Below are positions 30,731-43,957 of a stretch of DNA of 64,000 nt, piece after piece. Each line of letters begins with the position of its first letter. Within the stretch, counting starts at the first letter, position 1. This stretch comes from Pelecanus crispus (taxonomy: Eukaryota > Chordata > Aves > Pelecaniformes > Pelecanidae), in NCBI RefSeq assembly GCF_030463565.1, contig NC_134659.1:7014511-7078510 (forward strand), given 5' to 3'. The notes beneath the pieces are model-generated. The model was given only the letters and a program-made list of their open reading frames with translations, searched no databases and was not told the DNA's origin. A program made the position numbers and the translations under genes.

Positions 30731-33700
30731 CCCAGGTGGGTTGGCTTTGAACCCTGCCGAAGAAGCGGAGCTCCTGCCGGCGATGCCGCCGGCTCTCCAG
30801 CCAGCCCCAGGGATGACGTCCCGCAGACGGCATCGCCGGGGGTCTCCAGGCACGCCACGGAGCCCTGGAGGGCTGGCAGACCCCTAAAGCCCCTCACTGC
30901 CTCCGGAGTGGAGCAGAGCACCCATGGGGTGCTCAGCACCCTGTGTTAAGGCCCGGAGCGCCTGGCCGTATGGGATGGCAGCGCTGAGACCTGCCGCCTC
31001 CACAACGGGAGCACCCGTCGTCCTCGCCCTGCGCGGCGGCACGGCGGCCTTGCCTGCAGACCCCTGCCCTGCCCACCCGGCCGGGGAGGGAGCTGCCTTC
31101 CCGCCGGGGCTTGCGAGTGCCGCAGCCACCGCTGCTCCGTCATCCACCCGGCGCCGAGTGTGCTGTGTCAAGCCCAGCTCCCATCAATCAAACCTACCCC
31201 TTCAGAGCATCCTTCTTGATTTTTATCCCCAGGGTGCTTGGGAAAGGGTGTTGTGAACACTTGGATATAATTACAACTTCTAATGGGGCTGCCAGAGAGG
31301 GGGAAGGAGCCAGATTTCAGTGGAAATGGAGACCTCCAGCTTCTGCCTTCGCTCTGGCTCTCCCATCTCCCGGGTTTCTGGCAGGCTCCCCGTCCACAGC
31401 GCTCGCTGCGTGGGAGCCAGCTCTCTGCCGGGGGCTGCAGAGCCCGGGCTCACGTCAGCCCCTTGTCTGGGGGGATGCAGGCTGGAGCGTGGCGCGGGCT
31501 CTCCCGTGGGAAAGCATCCGCTGCGATGCGCAGGTGGGCTCTTTGCAATCCCCGCTCCACCAGGCAGTGCCCCGGCCGAGGGACCTTTTCCCTCTCCATC
31601 TCCCCAGGCTGTTAATTAGCTGTGAGGTTCACCCATGCCTCTCTGGTAGCAGAGGACAGCTCAGCCTGATTTCCCTCCCCTGTTAACCACCGTCACAGCC
31701 CTGCTCTCAGCAGCAGGCAGGCTGAAGGGCCAGGCAGGGAGAGCAGCAGGCAGCCCGGCATCTCTGAGAGCCCGCTGCCGCCCCAGCACGACCGGCGATT
31801 CAAGTCTAAAGCATCTCCCAAGGACTGCAGCTCCGCTCCCTGCGAAGAGGCTCCGCGCCGGGTCCCTGCGAGCCGTGGGGGGTCCTTTCCCCCACGCAGC
31901 TTTGAGACAGAAACGGCTCCTGCAGCTCCCACAGCCCGGGGGAGGCTGTCGGCACGGAGCGAGGAGCGCAGCGGCTGACAGGGGCTGACAGCAGCCGGGC
32001 ACTGGGATGCGATAACTCCTCTGGCTGTGCGCGCCTGTTGAGCTGCGACAACATGACAGCAATAGTAGCTCGTAATCCGCACAAGTATGTGTGTGTGCCT
32101 TGCAGCAGTGTGTGTGCTGGAGAGACAGGTGCACGCCAGGAAATTATGATATATATTTCCGTGACATGCTATTTCCCTCTGTTGTGCGTTGCAGATACAG
32201 GGAAAGACCCCATAGATCGTTACGGTGGGAGGAAATGCTGCCAGCCTGCAGGGAAGAATGGCTCCTTGTCAACCATTTGGGACAAGATTTTCAAAGGGCT
32301 CATCTCCCATGCGCTCTAAATGATGCAGACAGCTCTGAAGCTCTGGACACTGAGTCCATTTGAAAAATCAAGGCAGTGCTGCATAGGAGCTAGGAGTGAA
32401 GAGGGATGCTCACATCTCTTCCATTTATTTCTTCATCTCTCTAATCAAACAAACAAGTAGCATGCCCAGAGCTGCAGCGGGCAGGCAGAGGCTGTTTGAA
32501 CCTTCCTCTCCAGAGATGTTAAAGCCCAGAGGAAAGTGTGCATCTCTCTGTGTTGCTCCTGGCTGCTCGGACAGGGTCCCCATCCCACCCAGCACAAAGG
32601 CTTGGTCCCCGTCCCAGCCTGCGGGCATCTCGGGCCCTAAAACCAGCAGACCGATGGCCAGGGTAACCGCTGTCCTGGCAGCATGGCTGCAGACGCTGCC
32701 TGTGCTGCATCAGCCCGAGTGACCTTCCCTAGCAGATCAGCTTGCCAGCAGGAAGGATCGATACCCTCGGCACAGCCTGGGGGGTGGGGTGGCCATTAAA
32801 GCTGGCTCATTTGCAGAGCAGCCCCCTCAAATCTCCCCCCCTCTTTCCACTACCCACACCAAGGCCAAGGGCAGCATCCTTTGGAGAGGGGATGCTCCGG
32901 GCAATGTCAAAGGCTTTTGAGCTCTGCTACCCACGTGGCACTTCGCAAACCAGCCATGAAGCCAAGCCGAGCTACGGGCTCCGACGGGGACAGAGACCAG
33001 GGGTCTCTGCCCTTGGGGAGGGCACATCCGTGTCCGTCTGTCGGACCAAAACCCCCCAGGCCCCTGGAATAAGGTCTCGACTCCCAGCGAGACAGTGAAA
33101 ACACTGGCGACGGTGGCTCAGGGCAGCTCGGGGTGCTGGATCGGGTGCAGACCAAGGGGCTGCCCAGCGCCCGTGCAGCCCCCAGCCGCGGTGGTCCTGT
33201 CCCGGTCCAGAGCCTGGGAACAGCCCGGGGCTGCTCCAGCCTGTCCCCCTGGGATATTTTTAGGAAGAAATGTTCTGCTGCTGCAGTGTCTTGATATCAG
33301 ACCCTTCAGAGGGATAAATCGAGGCTCTTTAAACTTCCTACATGAGGGGAGGGCAGGGTGAGGAGGAACAGGTTATTAAACAAAGCTTAAAAAAAGGAAA
33401 GAATTCCTGAGTATAATTAAAATCTAAATCGTGATGGGATATCTCCTGTTATTTCTCTAGAGGTGTCTGTTGTTGGAAACAATATTTCTTCAGCTAAGCA
33501 GTAGTGCTGCAGGCAGGGAATGGTGCACAGACGGTGCCAAGAGGCGAGGGCCAGGGGTACCTCGTGGTACTGGGGGCTCAGCTGGTCCCTTGCCATCTCC
33601 ATCTTATTTGTCTCTTCATTCATGGATTGCGCTGCTCTTCCAGGAGCAAAGGGAGCCAGGAGCTCACAGGGACGGCTGGCCACCCATGCCGTGGTGGCTG

Positions 33701-36700
33701 GCTCGGGCAGGGGCCGGGCAGGGGCACGGGCAGGGTTCAGCGCCAGCAAACCGATGGACAGGTGACCCCCGCGTCAGCGAGGGGCAGCAGAACAGGGTCG
33801 CATCACGCGTGCAAAGTGGGGCGAGGGCAGCCGCGGCTGGAGCCCAGCCCTGCTCCCTTTGCTCTTCAGCAGACGAAAGGTCAGGATGGCAATGCAGCTG
33901 CTTGTAAGTGCCATGAAATCAAGCTAATTTCTAATTACGGGGAAGTCTCTCCCTGTTATCTTGCTGGCACACACTGGCCTCCTTGGGCCATGCGGCTGCG
34001 ATAAAGAGCTGGCGTTACAAAGCACCTCCTGAGGGCTTGATGACCCCACGGAGTGACACGAAAAAGCAGCTCAGCAGTGTCTGCAGGGATGCGAGATGCT
34101 CCTGGGGGTGCTGAGCCTGCCCCGCGGAGGCCTGGACTCCCCCGCCGCTTCCCACCGCAGACCACATCTTGACGAGCTGCTGCTCTGTTGCTGCGATGCC
34201 CCTGGAGATGCCAGAAGGCCATGAGGTCCTAGCAAACCCCCCTGGGCTGGCAGATACCGGGGAACAGCGAGAGGTGGCTCGGTTCTCCCTTCCCCGCGCT
34301 GCCAGCCAGCAGCAGCCTCGCTGCGTTCGACAGCTGGGCTCGGTGGCTGCAGGACAGGGGTGGGAGGAGGGAAGCTCCAGCAATAAAAATGCAAAAACAA
34401 AAGCAGATCCAGGCTGGTGATGACCCATCAAACAAGGGGAACGACCCCCTGCCCCTGTGCTGCAACAGCTTGTCACTGACCCTGAGATCCCCCAAGCCTT
34501 CCCATGATTTTATCTGAGCTTCAGTGCGCGCGGATTCCTGCTCAGGGTTAAACATTTTGGTAATTGCAAACCCAATGTTTCAGCAGCTTATAAGGACATG
34601 ACAGCCAGAAAGAGCACATCGGTGACATTAAAGGGTTGGACGCGAAGCTGTTCCTGGCCATGCCGGTAACTTTGTCCCCGCCGGTCTCTGCTTGCCCTCC
34701 ATGCTGTTTCCCACGTGCAACACACACGGCAGCCTCTCTGCAGGAAAAAACCAAGGCGGGTGGCTCGCGTGGCTCGTGCCTCTGAAGGAACTCGGCGGAA
34801 GAGCTCAGAGCCACACGCTCACCTGCTGAGAACCGGGCTGAAAGCCTTGCATTGCTCCCAGGGCCCACGTACAGGTTCAGCAGACAGAAATGGGCCCCCC
34901 GCTAAGGGCAAAAAGCATCGCCAAATCGCTGAAAAAGCCTCCGACCGTTTGCAAAGCCAGCCCTCGCCATGCCCGGGTCCAAGCCCTGCTTTCAGCCGGA
35001 GGGAGCCAGGCAGCCCTGCCTGGGGCATTGCTCCAGCCTCGCAAACTGCTCAGTGATGTTCATGAGCAGCTAAGAGGTACCTAATCCACCTGAATAAATC
35101 TGGGCGAGGTATTACTTTTGGTACTAAATGTGAATTTAAAGAAGAGTGCATTGATTTTTCTCTCTGTGCTGAATTTCACTGAGAAAAAGCTCGGATGTCC
35201 TACCAGCACAGCTGGAAATATGACGCTGAAGTTGCATCTCAGACCCCATCAAACCCTGCACCAATGTGGGGGTTTGCACAGCCCGGGGCCCCTCTTGCTT
35301 TTTGCTGCTCCTTCTTCTTGTTCTCCACTCTGGCTGGCTCCCGCCCAGTAAGAGCCATTCCTCCCCAGACCCCATGGCCCTCCTAACCTCCTCTCAGCCT
35401 TGTCGGGGAAAAAACAAGCCGTGATTTAGCACCTGCCTCTGGCAAAGGGCTGGCCAGTGGCTCCCGTCTCTGCCGCTCCCCGGGAAGCACGGGGGATGCT
35501 GTGCCCAGAGCAGGGGGCAGCACCAGGGCAGCCCCCCCAGCCCGACCCGGGCTCCGGCACCGCGCAGGATGCGCCTGCTCTTTGGGGCTGAGGGGAGACG
35601 AATCAACCTCTGGCAGCCAAAAAAGCCGTAGATTAGTGCAAATGCCAATAAATCATTAGGAATCATAAGAAAAATGTACGGTTGCCATAGCAACTGCCAG
35701 GCACAGCTTTGGGGCTGCTTCACCCCCTCCTCAGGCGCAGCTCGGTGGGGATGGAGGCAGAACCCTGTGCCGTGCCCTGAGAAGCCACCGCAGGCGGGAA
35801 GGGCTCAGCGAGCTGGGGGTGGCTGGGCCGGCATCGCCTTTATGGGGTTTGGGGGTGCTGGGCCCCTCCCCAGGGAGCAGTGGGGCTTTGCCACCAGCAG
35901 AGACCCCAGAGACCCTTTCCAGTGGGATAGGGACCGCTCGGTCCTTCACGAACCACGGGACCGACTCTGCCATCACGAGCCAGGGGTGTTGCACATCCCC
36001 CCCTGCACCCACCCACTGGGGAGGAACCGACACCCACCCCCTCAAATCTCCACGTTTGCTGCACCGGGGTCCCTGACCCCCGCGCCGGTGGGCACTGCCC
36101 TGCCCGTGGCCGAGCCTCGGGGCACGCGGTGGCTGATAAAGGTCCCCCCCAAACTGAAGGGGATGGAATAACCCTTCCTGGGTGAGGAATTGTGCTTATT
36201 CTTGGCAAAATCCACTTCCAGTTTATTTTAAATAAAATCATCTAACTGACTGCTGGGAGCCTGGGGGCAGAGGAGGGGAGAAAGGAATTGCTAGCGGAGA
36301 GGGAATTAGCCCGTAGGAGCAAGACTGTGATGAGCCGGGGTGACTCGGCCGCTGGCATTACTGAATTTGGATGATGCTGGGCTGGAGCCGAGAAGCGACC
36401 CTGAAATCCCACGTGTCCTGGAGGGGCTACGGAAAGGAAGAGCATTAAGGATCCAAGGTGCATCCCAGCTGCTCCTTCAGTCGTCCCCCTTGCGCTAATT
36501 GCAAAACCCCCGGCTTCCAGGGCTGCCGTGCCCCCCCCAGCCCTGGAGCACTCGGGCTGGAGCTGGGGACACCCTGGGGAAAGGCCACGGTGGGTTGGTG
36601 ATGCTCTCCCACCCTCGCGGGGCTGACGGACCCAGAGGAGCCCGGTGCCTGCAGCGCCCAGCCTCCGGTGCTGCTCATTTTCCACAGCTCATTTTGACAG

Positions 36701-38159
36701 ACGCTTCAGAAAGATGCAACCTCTCCCCTTTCCCCTTCTCCCCCTCTTTCTTTCCCACCCCCTCCCTCCACCCACAGCATCCTGCCGCGTGCCCGGGTTT
36801 CTGCCCACCCCGGTGCCACGCTTCCCTGAAGGTTTCTGCCCACCCTCCCTCCACCCCAGCATCCGCAACAGGAAAACCTGGTTCCTGTCCTCATCACAGC
36901 GAGTGCCGGCTGTCACCCGATGGAACAGGGCCCCCGCAGTCACCGAGCCGCCGCGGCAGCCGGTGCCAGTCCACCGAGCGCGGGCAGAGCGTAAGAAGTT
37001 GCCGCTTTCCCATCGTCTCCGGGAATTACAGCCCTCGGTGGCCCCACGCGCGTCCCCCCCTCCCCGCGCTGCAGCTGCACATGGCTGGCGGAAATGTCAC
37101 CCACTTTGTCTTTAATTCACAAACATTGCCTCCCCCTGGGGATCTTTTTTTTTTTTTTTTAAATTCGGTTTATTCACAGAATTAAATCTCTTCTGATTTT
37201 CCAGGAGTGGCTCATCGCCTCTTAGTCATCCCGGGCTGCTGCGGAGATGGGGAGCTGCACCGGGGGGCAATCCCGCAGCGGCACGGGGAGGCAGCCCCGA
37301 GGGCAGGAGGTGCAGCGGGGTCACCCCCTGCCTTCCCCGCCTCTGCAGCCGGTGCAAAGGGACGGATTCAGCCCTTGGAAGCAGGAGCCACATCAACCTT
37401 CTCCATTGCCTCTGGCTGCAAACTTCCCTCCGCCCCCCGCCGCGCTGTGGTTTTTAAACCCACTCAGCTCTGCAACTCTATTATTTACAGGCGCTGCCCA
37501 AGGAGACCATCTGCACCAAGGACACCAGGAAAAAAAAAGATGGCACCAAGCCCTAGGCAGGGCGGATGGAGCTGCACCCAGCTCCCGCCGGAGCAGGGCC
37601 GGGGTCCGGCCACCCCGGCTGAGCGGCAGCGGGATGCGGTGTGCCAGGAGCGGCTGCTCTGCCAGACCGTCGCGCATCGCCCCTTCGCCTTCCCAGCGCG
37701 CCCGCCATTTCCCAGGAAAAACCGACTTTGGCAGCACGCTGCTCTCCACCCCCATCCCCACTCCGCACCTTTAAAAAAGTAAACCCAAAGCAAAACGCAA
37801 CATCAGGCTGCTCCGCGAAGCCCCCGGCTCCCCGCGCTGCAGAGCTGCAGCAGTGCTGCCGCTGCCAGCCTGCGAGCAGAGGTCTCGGCACGATAAGCGA
37901 TGGCTTTCGGATGTAAACAGTCCTGCTCATTTAACTTCCCTTAAAATCCGAGCAAAACAGGGAAAATGCGTGTGTGTGCCAAGCCAGGGAGGACAACCGT
38001 GGCCGAGGAAGTGGGGACAAGGGGGTACGTCTGCGGCTTCCCGGGAGGGTTTAACCGGCAAAGAGGGAGTCAACAAAATATTAAAAAGCCATAAAGCTAG
38101 CTGGAGAGTGTCAGTGAAATCCCTCTTGTCTTGTTTAACAGTAGCTCCATGAGAAGGAA
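30731..38159. other. Non-coding stretch, probable intron or intergenic
   Basis: No gene is recognised in 7.4 kb of mostly GC-rich DNA. CpG becomes more frequent from about 36.9 kb onward. A T15-type run is at 37146-37161. The many open frames of 100-230 codons overlap on both strands and show no family resemblance. Confidence 0.4.
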
Positions 38160-38470
38160 AGAACAACGGATTTCAGCACGGAGCAGGGCTCGGGCGCAGG
38201 CGATGGAGAGGCATCGGGGCAGCCCCCAAACCCAGCAGCGTCGCGACGGAGCCGACCCCGGCCCTGCTCCTCCGCCCTTTCAAAGGCTGGATGCAGGGCT
38301 GAATCCTGCTGCACATCGGGAGCTAGAGGACTCGTCGGCTGCAGGAGCTGCGCCTTGCTGCCGGAGAGTCGGAGCCACACAGCGCTGCAGCCAGCAGCCG
38401 CGGCAGCCCGGGCGCTGGGACAGCCCGCCCCGCTCCGTCGCTGCTCCGAGCGACGGCGACAGCACGTAGG
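38160..38470. promoter_or_regulatory. CpG island, candidate promoter
   Basis: I count about 33 CpG dinucleotides in roughly 310 bp, with groups such as GTCGCGACGG, CCGCGGC and GCGACGGCGAC; this is close to what unmethylated promoter DNA shows. It is the densest CpG cluster I noticed between the LRRN2 coding exon and the right edge. It could be the LRRN2 promoter or first exon (minus strand), about 25 kb upstream of the coding exon. No TATA box or clear donor site fixes the direction. Confidence 0.35.
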
Positions 38471-38830
38471 AGTTTGGAAAAGTGACTCAGAAATAGGACT
38501 CGGCGTATTTTTTCATGGGAATAAAAGCCTTCGCTGAAAAAGGCGGCTTCTGATCAACTGCAGCAATTTGTAAATTTGGATCAAACGCTGCAGCCCCCTT
38601 TGGGCCAAGGTGCCTAAATTCCAAATAGGCTTTTCAAGTCAAGCGAGCGGCTTTGATTATGCCTTGCCAAACAGCAGTTTGAACAACCAAACCATTGAAT
38701 TAAATTTAATAATCATGCTATGAACGAGTGACAGACACCCAATTGAAATGCTTATTCCAGCACAAATCAAATTGGTTCGTTTTTTAATGTTTCACAAATA
38801 GGAAAAACAATTTTTTTTCTTTCCAGGTGA
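38471..38830. promoter_or_regulatory. AT-rich candidate regulatory block next to the CpG island
   Basis: This block follows the CpG island directly and contains clustered TAAT/ATTA cores (GAATTAAATTTAATAATC, CCAATTGAAATG) and two CAAATC/CAAATT segments. It has almost no open frame. An AT-rich element abutting a CpG island fits a promoter-proximal enhancer, by inference. Confidence 0.25.
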
Positions 38831-41800
38831 CCAGGTGCTACTATTTCTTTTTTTTTTCCTCCTCTATTTTTCCAGGCTGTTGCTCTCTATCCATATGGTC
38901 CTGATGGGACACAGGACAGAGCAGAGAGAGGAGCTTCCCTGGGCTTTGGGGCAAAAATGCTTCCTTCCCCCAAACGAGAGCGCTGGAGTTAGTTGGGAAA
39001 GGCTGGTTAAAATGCAAAACCCCTTTTATGCTGACTACAAATTCCTCACTGATAAAGGCTCTTAAATTCAAAGCAAGTGGTATTAAGTCTCACAGAAGCA
39101 CAGTGGCCTGTCTTCATGCAAAACAATTTTCTCAGCTTGAACCTGAAAACAGACTCGACCCAGCTTTGGTCAACAGGAAGGACAAAGCCGGTCACGCTCC
39201 GACCTCACATGCCAAATTTAATCTTGGAGTGATTTTTTTATGACTGGTTGTAAATGCCACAAAATATGGTTTTGTAATAGTGCCTGGGATAGGCTTTTAA
39301 AGCTGATGGGCAGCTCTGGAGCCTGGATAGGGTCAGGAGATATCAGAGCATTTATAAGCTGCTGGAGGGGGGAAGCCGGCATTAATTCTGAGTAGAGTTG
39401 GTGAATAATTTATCACAAGTAATTTATTGACTAAGTTTGTCTCTTTTCCCTGTCTGGGTGAAAAGCACCCCAGCGCAGAGAGCCAGCACAAGACTTAGGC
39501 ACCACTTAAGTCCCAATTAAGCCCTTTGTGAATTGTCTGGGAACGGATCCCAATTTTCCCATATTTATTTGTTATTCAGAATTACACACCAAACAGAGCC
39601 GACACATAATTCCTGCTCTGCAGCGTGTTTGCAAACAGTTCCCGGGGAGCACCCGCTGCATGAACTCCAGCCGTTTCGAAGGGGCACGGGGGTTACTCAG
39701 GCCCCCATCCCTCCCGGACCGGGCTGGGGTAATTTGTGGGACCCAATTTCCCACATCAAGGAGCCCCAGGTGCTCACTGCTGCCAGAGGGTATGTGGGGG
39801 GGAGGCAAAGGGTGCTGGGGCTGCCACCCCCCTGCTCCAATGTGCAACCAGAGCAATTTTCTCAGCCATTTATTGCCTTCCTAAAACCCACCCATTGGAA
39901 CAGCCTTTTACAAAACCCACTATAAATATATTTATCACAAAATACTCTCTGCCATCAACAACCACTAAACCTGCACATATATTTCACCGCCTATGAGCTG
40001 GCTGATGTCCTGGAACGGTGTTGGGCATTTCAGCAGCTGCCCTGGCCCAGCGCAGGAGGGATGCTGGAAGCGTCACACGTGGGGACCGGGGTGCAAAAGC
40101 CCGGGGTGACCGAGGCGCGGCTGCGGGCTGGCACAGCAGGAGGGCGAGGGGGGATGCCCTGGGCTCCGCGAGGAGCTCACGACTCGAGCATCTACGACCG
40201 AACCCTAAACTCAAAGCCAAAGTCCTAGTGCGGAGCCTTATCGACAGAGACTCTCTTCTTAATGAGAAGTCTTAAACTCATCTAATTTTAATGTTTTTCC
40301 CGATGCACTCCCAGCAAGCAGCAGACAGCACTCTGCGCTCGGCAGCAGCTCTAATTCTCCTTCTTGTGGCTTTCCTCAGCCAGGGCTGGGCAGAGCTGCA
40401 GCTTTCGATGCAGAGCACAGGAGAGGGCATTTCCCCCCGAGAACAACAATTTCATTTCCAGGAGGAGAACCAAAGTCACAGGTACCGCCCACGCACGCCG
40501 AGCAGGGGAAGAGTGACCATCCGTCAGTGCTGGGGACCCTCACACCTTGTCTTCGGTGGAGGGCAGCGGAACAGCCCCTCGGTGCGTTTCCCGGCAAAAG
40601 GGATGTGGGAGCAAGAAGGGATGGTGGTGGCGAGTTTCTGCATGCAAGGAGGGGATCACAGGGGCTCTGGGCTGGCATTTCTGCTCTTTAGGAAATAAGC
40701 CACACGCCAACAGGAATGCTAGCCCATGGGTAGCTGTTAGGACAGAAGGGAAGGGGTACTAGTGACCAGGGTTTACCCTGAAGGTGATTTAGGAGATACA
40801 TCATCTGCTGGGAATAAAGAAAGGGAGAGAGCCCTGTGTTTGGACTTCCCTGCATGTGGAGAGGTGCTGGTAGCGTGGTGAAGTCCCCAGCCTTTCAGGT
40901 GCCCACCTGGACCAAGCTCCAGACCTTCCTAGCATCCTCCATCCCTGTCCTAGCCAGGAAATTTAGGCTCAAATCCCTAAATACCAGCGATCAGCTACAG
41001 CGAGGATGAACCCTCTGCTGCCATGAGCCAGCCCAGCTCTTTGAAGCAGAAGGAGTCGCGTCTGGTTAGAGCGGCTGAAGCTCTGCTCCGCGTTGGGAAT
41101 CGGAGCCTGCATGGCACCTCCTTTGAAGCGCTGAGCGGAGGGGCTGCCCCAGCTCCCTGGGTAGGCGATTATGTGGCTTAATATATGGTGCTGTGGGGAA
41201 AGTGATTTCCTGGTGCTCCATCACCCCTAGCAAGGTGGGATGGGTTTAGGTCAGGGTCCTACCTAACTCACCACCCTTTTCCCCTGCACCAGAGGGATTT
41301 TGCAGGCTCTGCAATGGGTGTTGGCACAGCTCAGCTGGCAGCTGATGCCGAGCTCCTTGTTTTACATTGCAGAAGATGGAAAAGGTCCCACCCAAAGGAA
41401 GGGGTTTAAAATGGCCGAGGAGCAGAGACTCATTCCCGGATTTGGCCCTCAGCCCTGCTCTGCACAGCCACTTATGCTAGTGCCAACTGGGTGCCAAACC
41501 AGCCCCCCACTGCCCACAGAGAGGACCCAGGGTGCTGGGGGAGCAGTGCTCAGTGCCGGCTCTGTGCTGGGGAAAGGAGAGCCAGGAGCGCCGGGAAGAG
41601 CTGTGTCCCCAGCAAAGAGACTGGGCCAGCAGGACCAGGGTCCTGTGCCATGGGGAGCCAGGGTGGGAGCTGCATGGCAGTGCCCCATGTCCCAGGTGTG
41701 AACACCCGGGGCCGACGGACACCCACAAAAGGAGAAGCCCCATGGCAGGGAGCTGTCAATGCTCCGGGAAACTTGCACCAAGCCACATCTCATCACCCCA

Positions 41801-43950
41801 CGGCTGCACTGCGCTTGGGCTTTTAGAGACAGAAATAAGCCATTTGCTTCCCAGCCTTGCATCTTGCATCCAGGCTGTGGGATCAGGGCTGCTCATCCTC
41901 AAAGCAACGGCAGGGGCTGGGTCCTGGCTCAGCACCCGCACAGCAACCCCAGGCAGGGAGACGGGCAGCACCCGCATGTAGCTTCTGACCTCCCAGCCTC
42001 GTTAGATCATGGCTTGAGGAAACAGATCCTCATGCCCAGAGGTGATGGCAGCAACTACCTGCAACTTCCAGCAAAAGCCTCCCTGGGAACACTGCTCCAA
42101 GGGTCCTTCTCCCACCCCACAGTGCCCAGCCCCGGGCACCCCCTCCTCCCCTCTGGGGTCCCACTGCTGCGCTGGAACAAGCCCTGGGCAGCAAAGGACT
42201 TCACCCCCTCCTCACCCATGGGAGAGAGGGGCATTGCTGAGATCTCCCAAATCCCTTTTTTCAGGCTCTGGCAGGAAGCAAGAAGAGGAGGAGACGATGA
42301 GGGCCTGGTGCCTGCCTGAGCATCGGGAGAGGCAAGGACAGCCGATGCCTCAGCCACACACAGAGCCATGGGTCGAGCCATGCCGAGCCATGGGTCCCTC
42401 CCGGTCCCGAGCACCCTTCCCAGACTGGGTCAGCACATGTGGGTGCAAGGGTCCCTACAGCAGGTCCCTCCCCACACACAGACCCCCAGGAGCCCTGGTC
42501 CCCATCGCTCCCCAGGCTGGCAGGGCTCAGCCACGCACCCCACAGCTGTGGGAGGGCACGGCTGCTTTGCACAGAGGTGCAAGCAGGGAGATTGCGGGTG
42601 GGTGCGTGTCTCCTGTGTGGCTGCATCAGGGAGGCACATGCCTACGGGAGCAGGGCTAGGAAGGGTTGAGAAAAACACAGAACCAGCACAGAAATCATTA
42701 CCATGACACCATGGGCCCAGGGCTGACAGCGGCTGCTCCCGGGGTTTGCTTTGCCGTCACCTTTTGCCTGCCACCCCCGGGGCAGTCGGTCCTCTCCCTT
42801 GGGTGGTCTGCACCCAAAGGTGGGTTGCAAAGGAGGGAGGGAGACCAAAGGACCAGGCTGGTTTAACACAGCCTCTTTTCTACACTTAACTTCACTCCTT
42901 TAACATTTTCCACGGAGCTCAGGCACAGAGGGGTTAACGCATTGAAAGCGCTGCTCCTGGCTGGATCGCATCCTGCCGGCATCCCTGTGCAAGGCTGGAT
43001 TTCAGTCTCAGCAGCACCAACCCCAGCGCTTCACCACAGGGCTCACCGCGGTTACCCCACGTTCTCATCCATGCCTGGGTGAGGATCAACTCAACCCCAG
43101 AGGAGTTTCCAGGACCGGGAATCCAGCTCCTGACATCGGTGCCTCACGCACCCCTTGCCCCCTCCCTGGACCACGCACCGGCGAGGCACCGATGCTGGGT
43201 GCATTTCCTATTTTCACCTGCTTTTTTTTCTTTTATTTTCAAATGTACCATTTATCCTCCATGCCAGAAATCAGTGAAAGCAAAGCCCTGGAAGGAAGGG
43301 GAAAAAAAAGAAACCAAACAAACTGCCAAGCAGCCAGCTCTGTGTTGCAGAACCCCCAGGCGCAGGACCCCCCCCCCCTCCAAAAAGTCACAACCGACCG
43401 ACAGCACGGTTAACGGGGCTGGAGCCCAACTTACATTTGGACTCTCCTCCCGTCTCCCAGCGTTGCTGTCATCTGCCTGCCTGCTCCCCGCCACAGCTGC
43501 CCGCACATCTGGCTCGGGCAGAGCCCCGCCGGCAGACAAAGGGCCGGGGTTGCGTTGGACCTGCCAAAGCTGAGGGGGGTCCGTCCTTGTCCCTTCGGGG
43601 CTGGGGGGGACAGGAGGCCACCCCCTGCCAGGCTGCCCCCACGCTTGCCCTCAGCGCCCAGTCTGGAGGCAGCGGGGAGAGACCTTCATCCTTCCCTCGC
43701 ACGGCTCCTTTGCAGCCGCACGCCCGTCGCTCCCTGCTGCCTGCGAACGCTCCCCCCTTCTCCTCCTCCTCCTCTCTTCTCCCCTCCCTTTCCCCATCCT
43801 CCTCCTCACTCGAGTCTTGTCACCACGGATGTGCCACCCACCTGAATCAGCTCCTGCCTGCTGCGCGCTTAACTCCTGCGGCTCTGGCGAGCACCCAAGG
43901 GGCAGCCCTGGCACCCCCAGCCCCTTGGGGAGAAGCCCCTGAGGACCAGG
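38831..43950. other. Non-coding stretch
   Basis: No gene is recognised. It includes AT-rich sequence at 39040-39310 and 39880-39980 and a pyrimidine-rich segment at 43735-43810. On the minus strand a GTAAGT donor at about 43430-43435 follows a GC-rich segment that could be a leader exon, but no second boundary supports it. Confidence 0.35.
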
Positions 43951-43957
43951 TATAAAA
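43951..43957 (+). promoter_or_regulatory. TATA-box-like sequence
   Basis: TATAAAA lies in GC-rich context (GACCAGG before, GCCCCTGC after). A start site would fall near 43980 on the plus strand. No convincing reading frame or exon follows. Confidence 0.2.
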
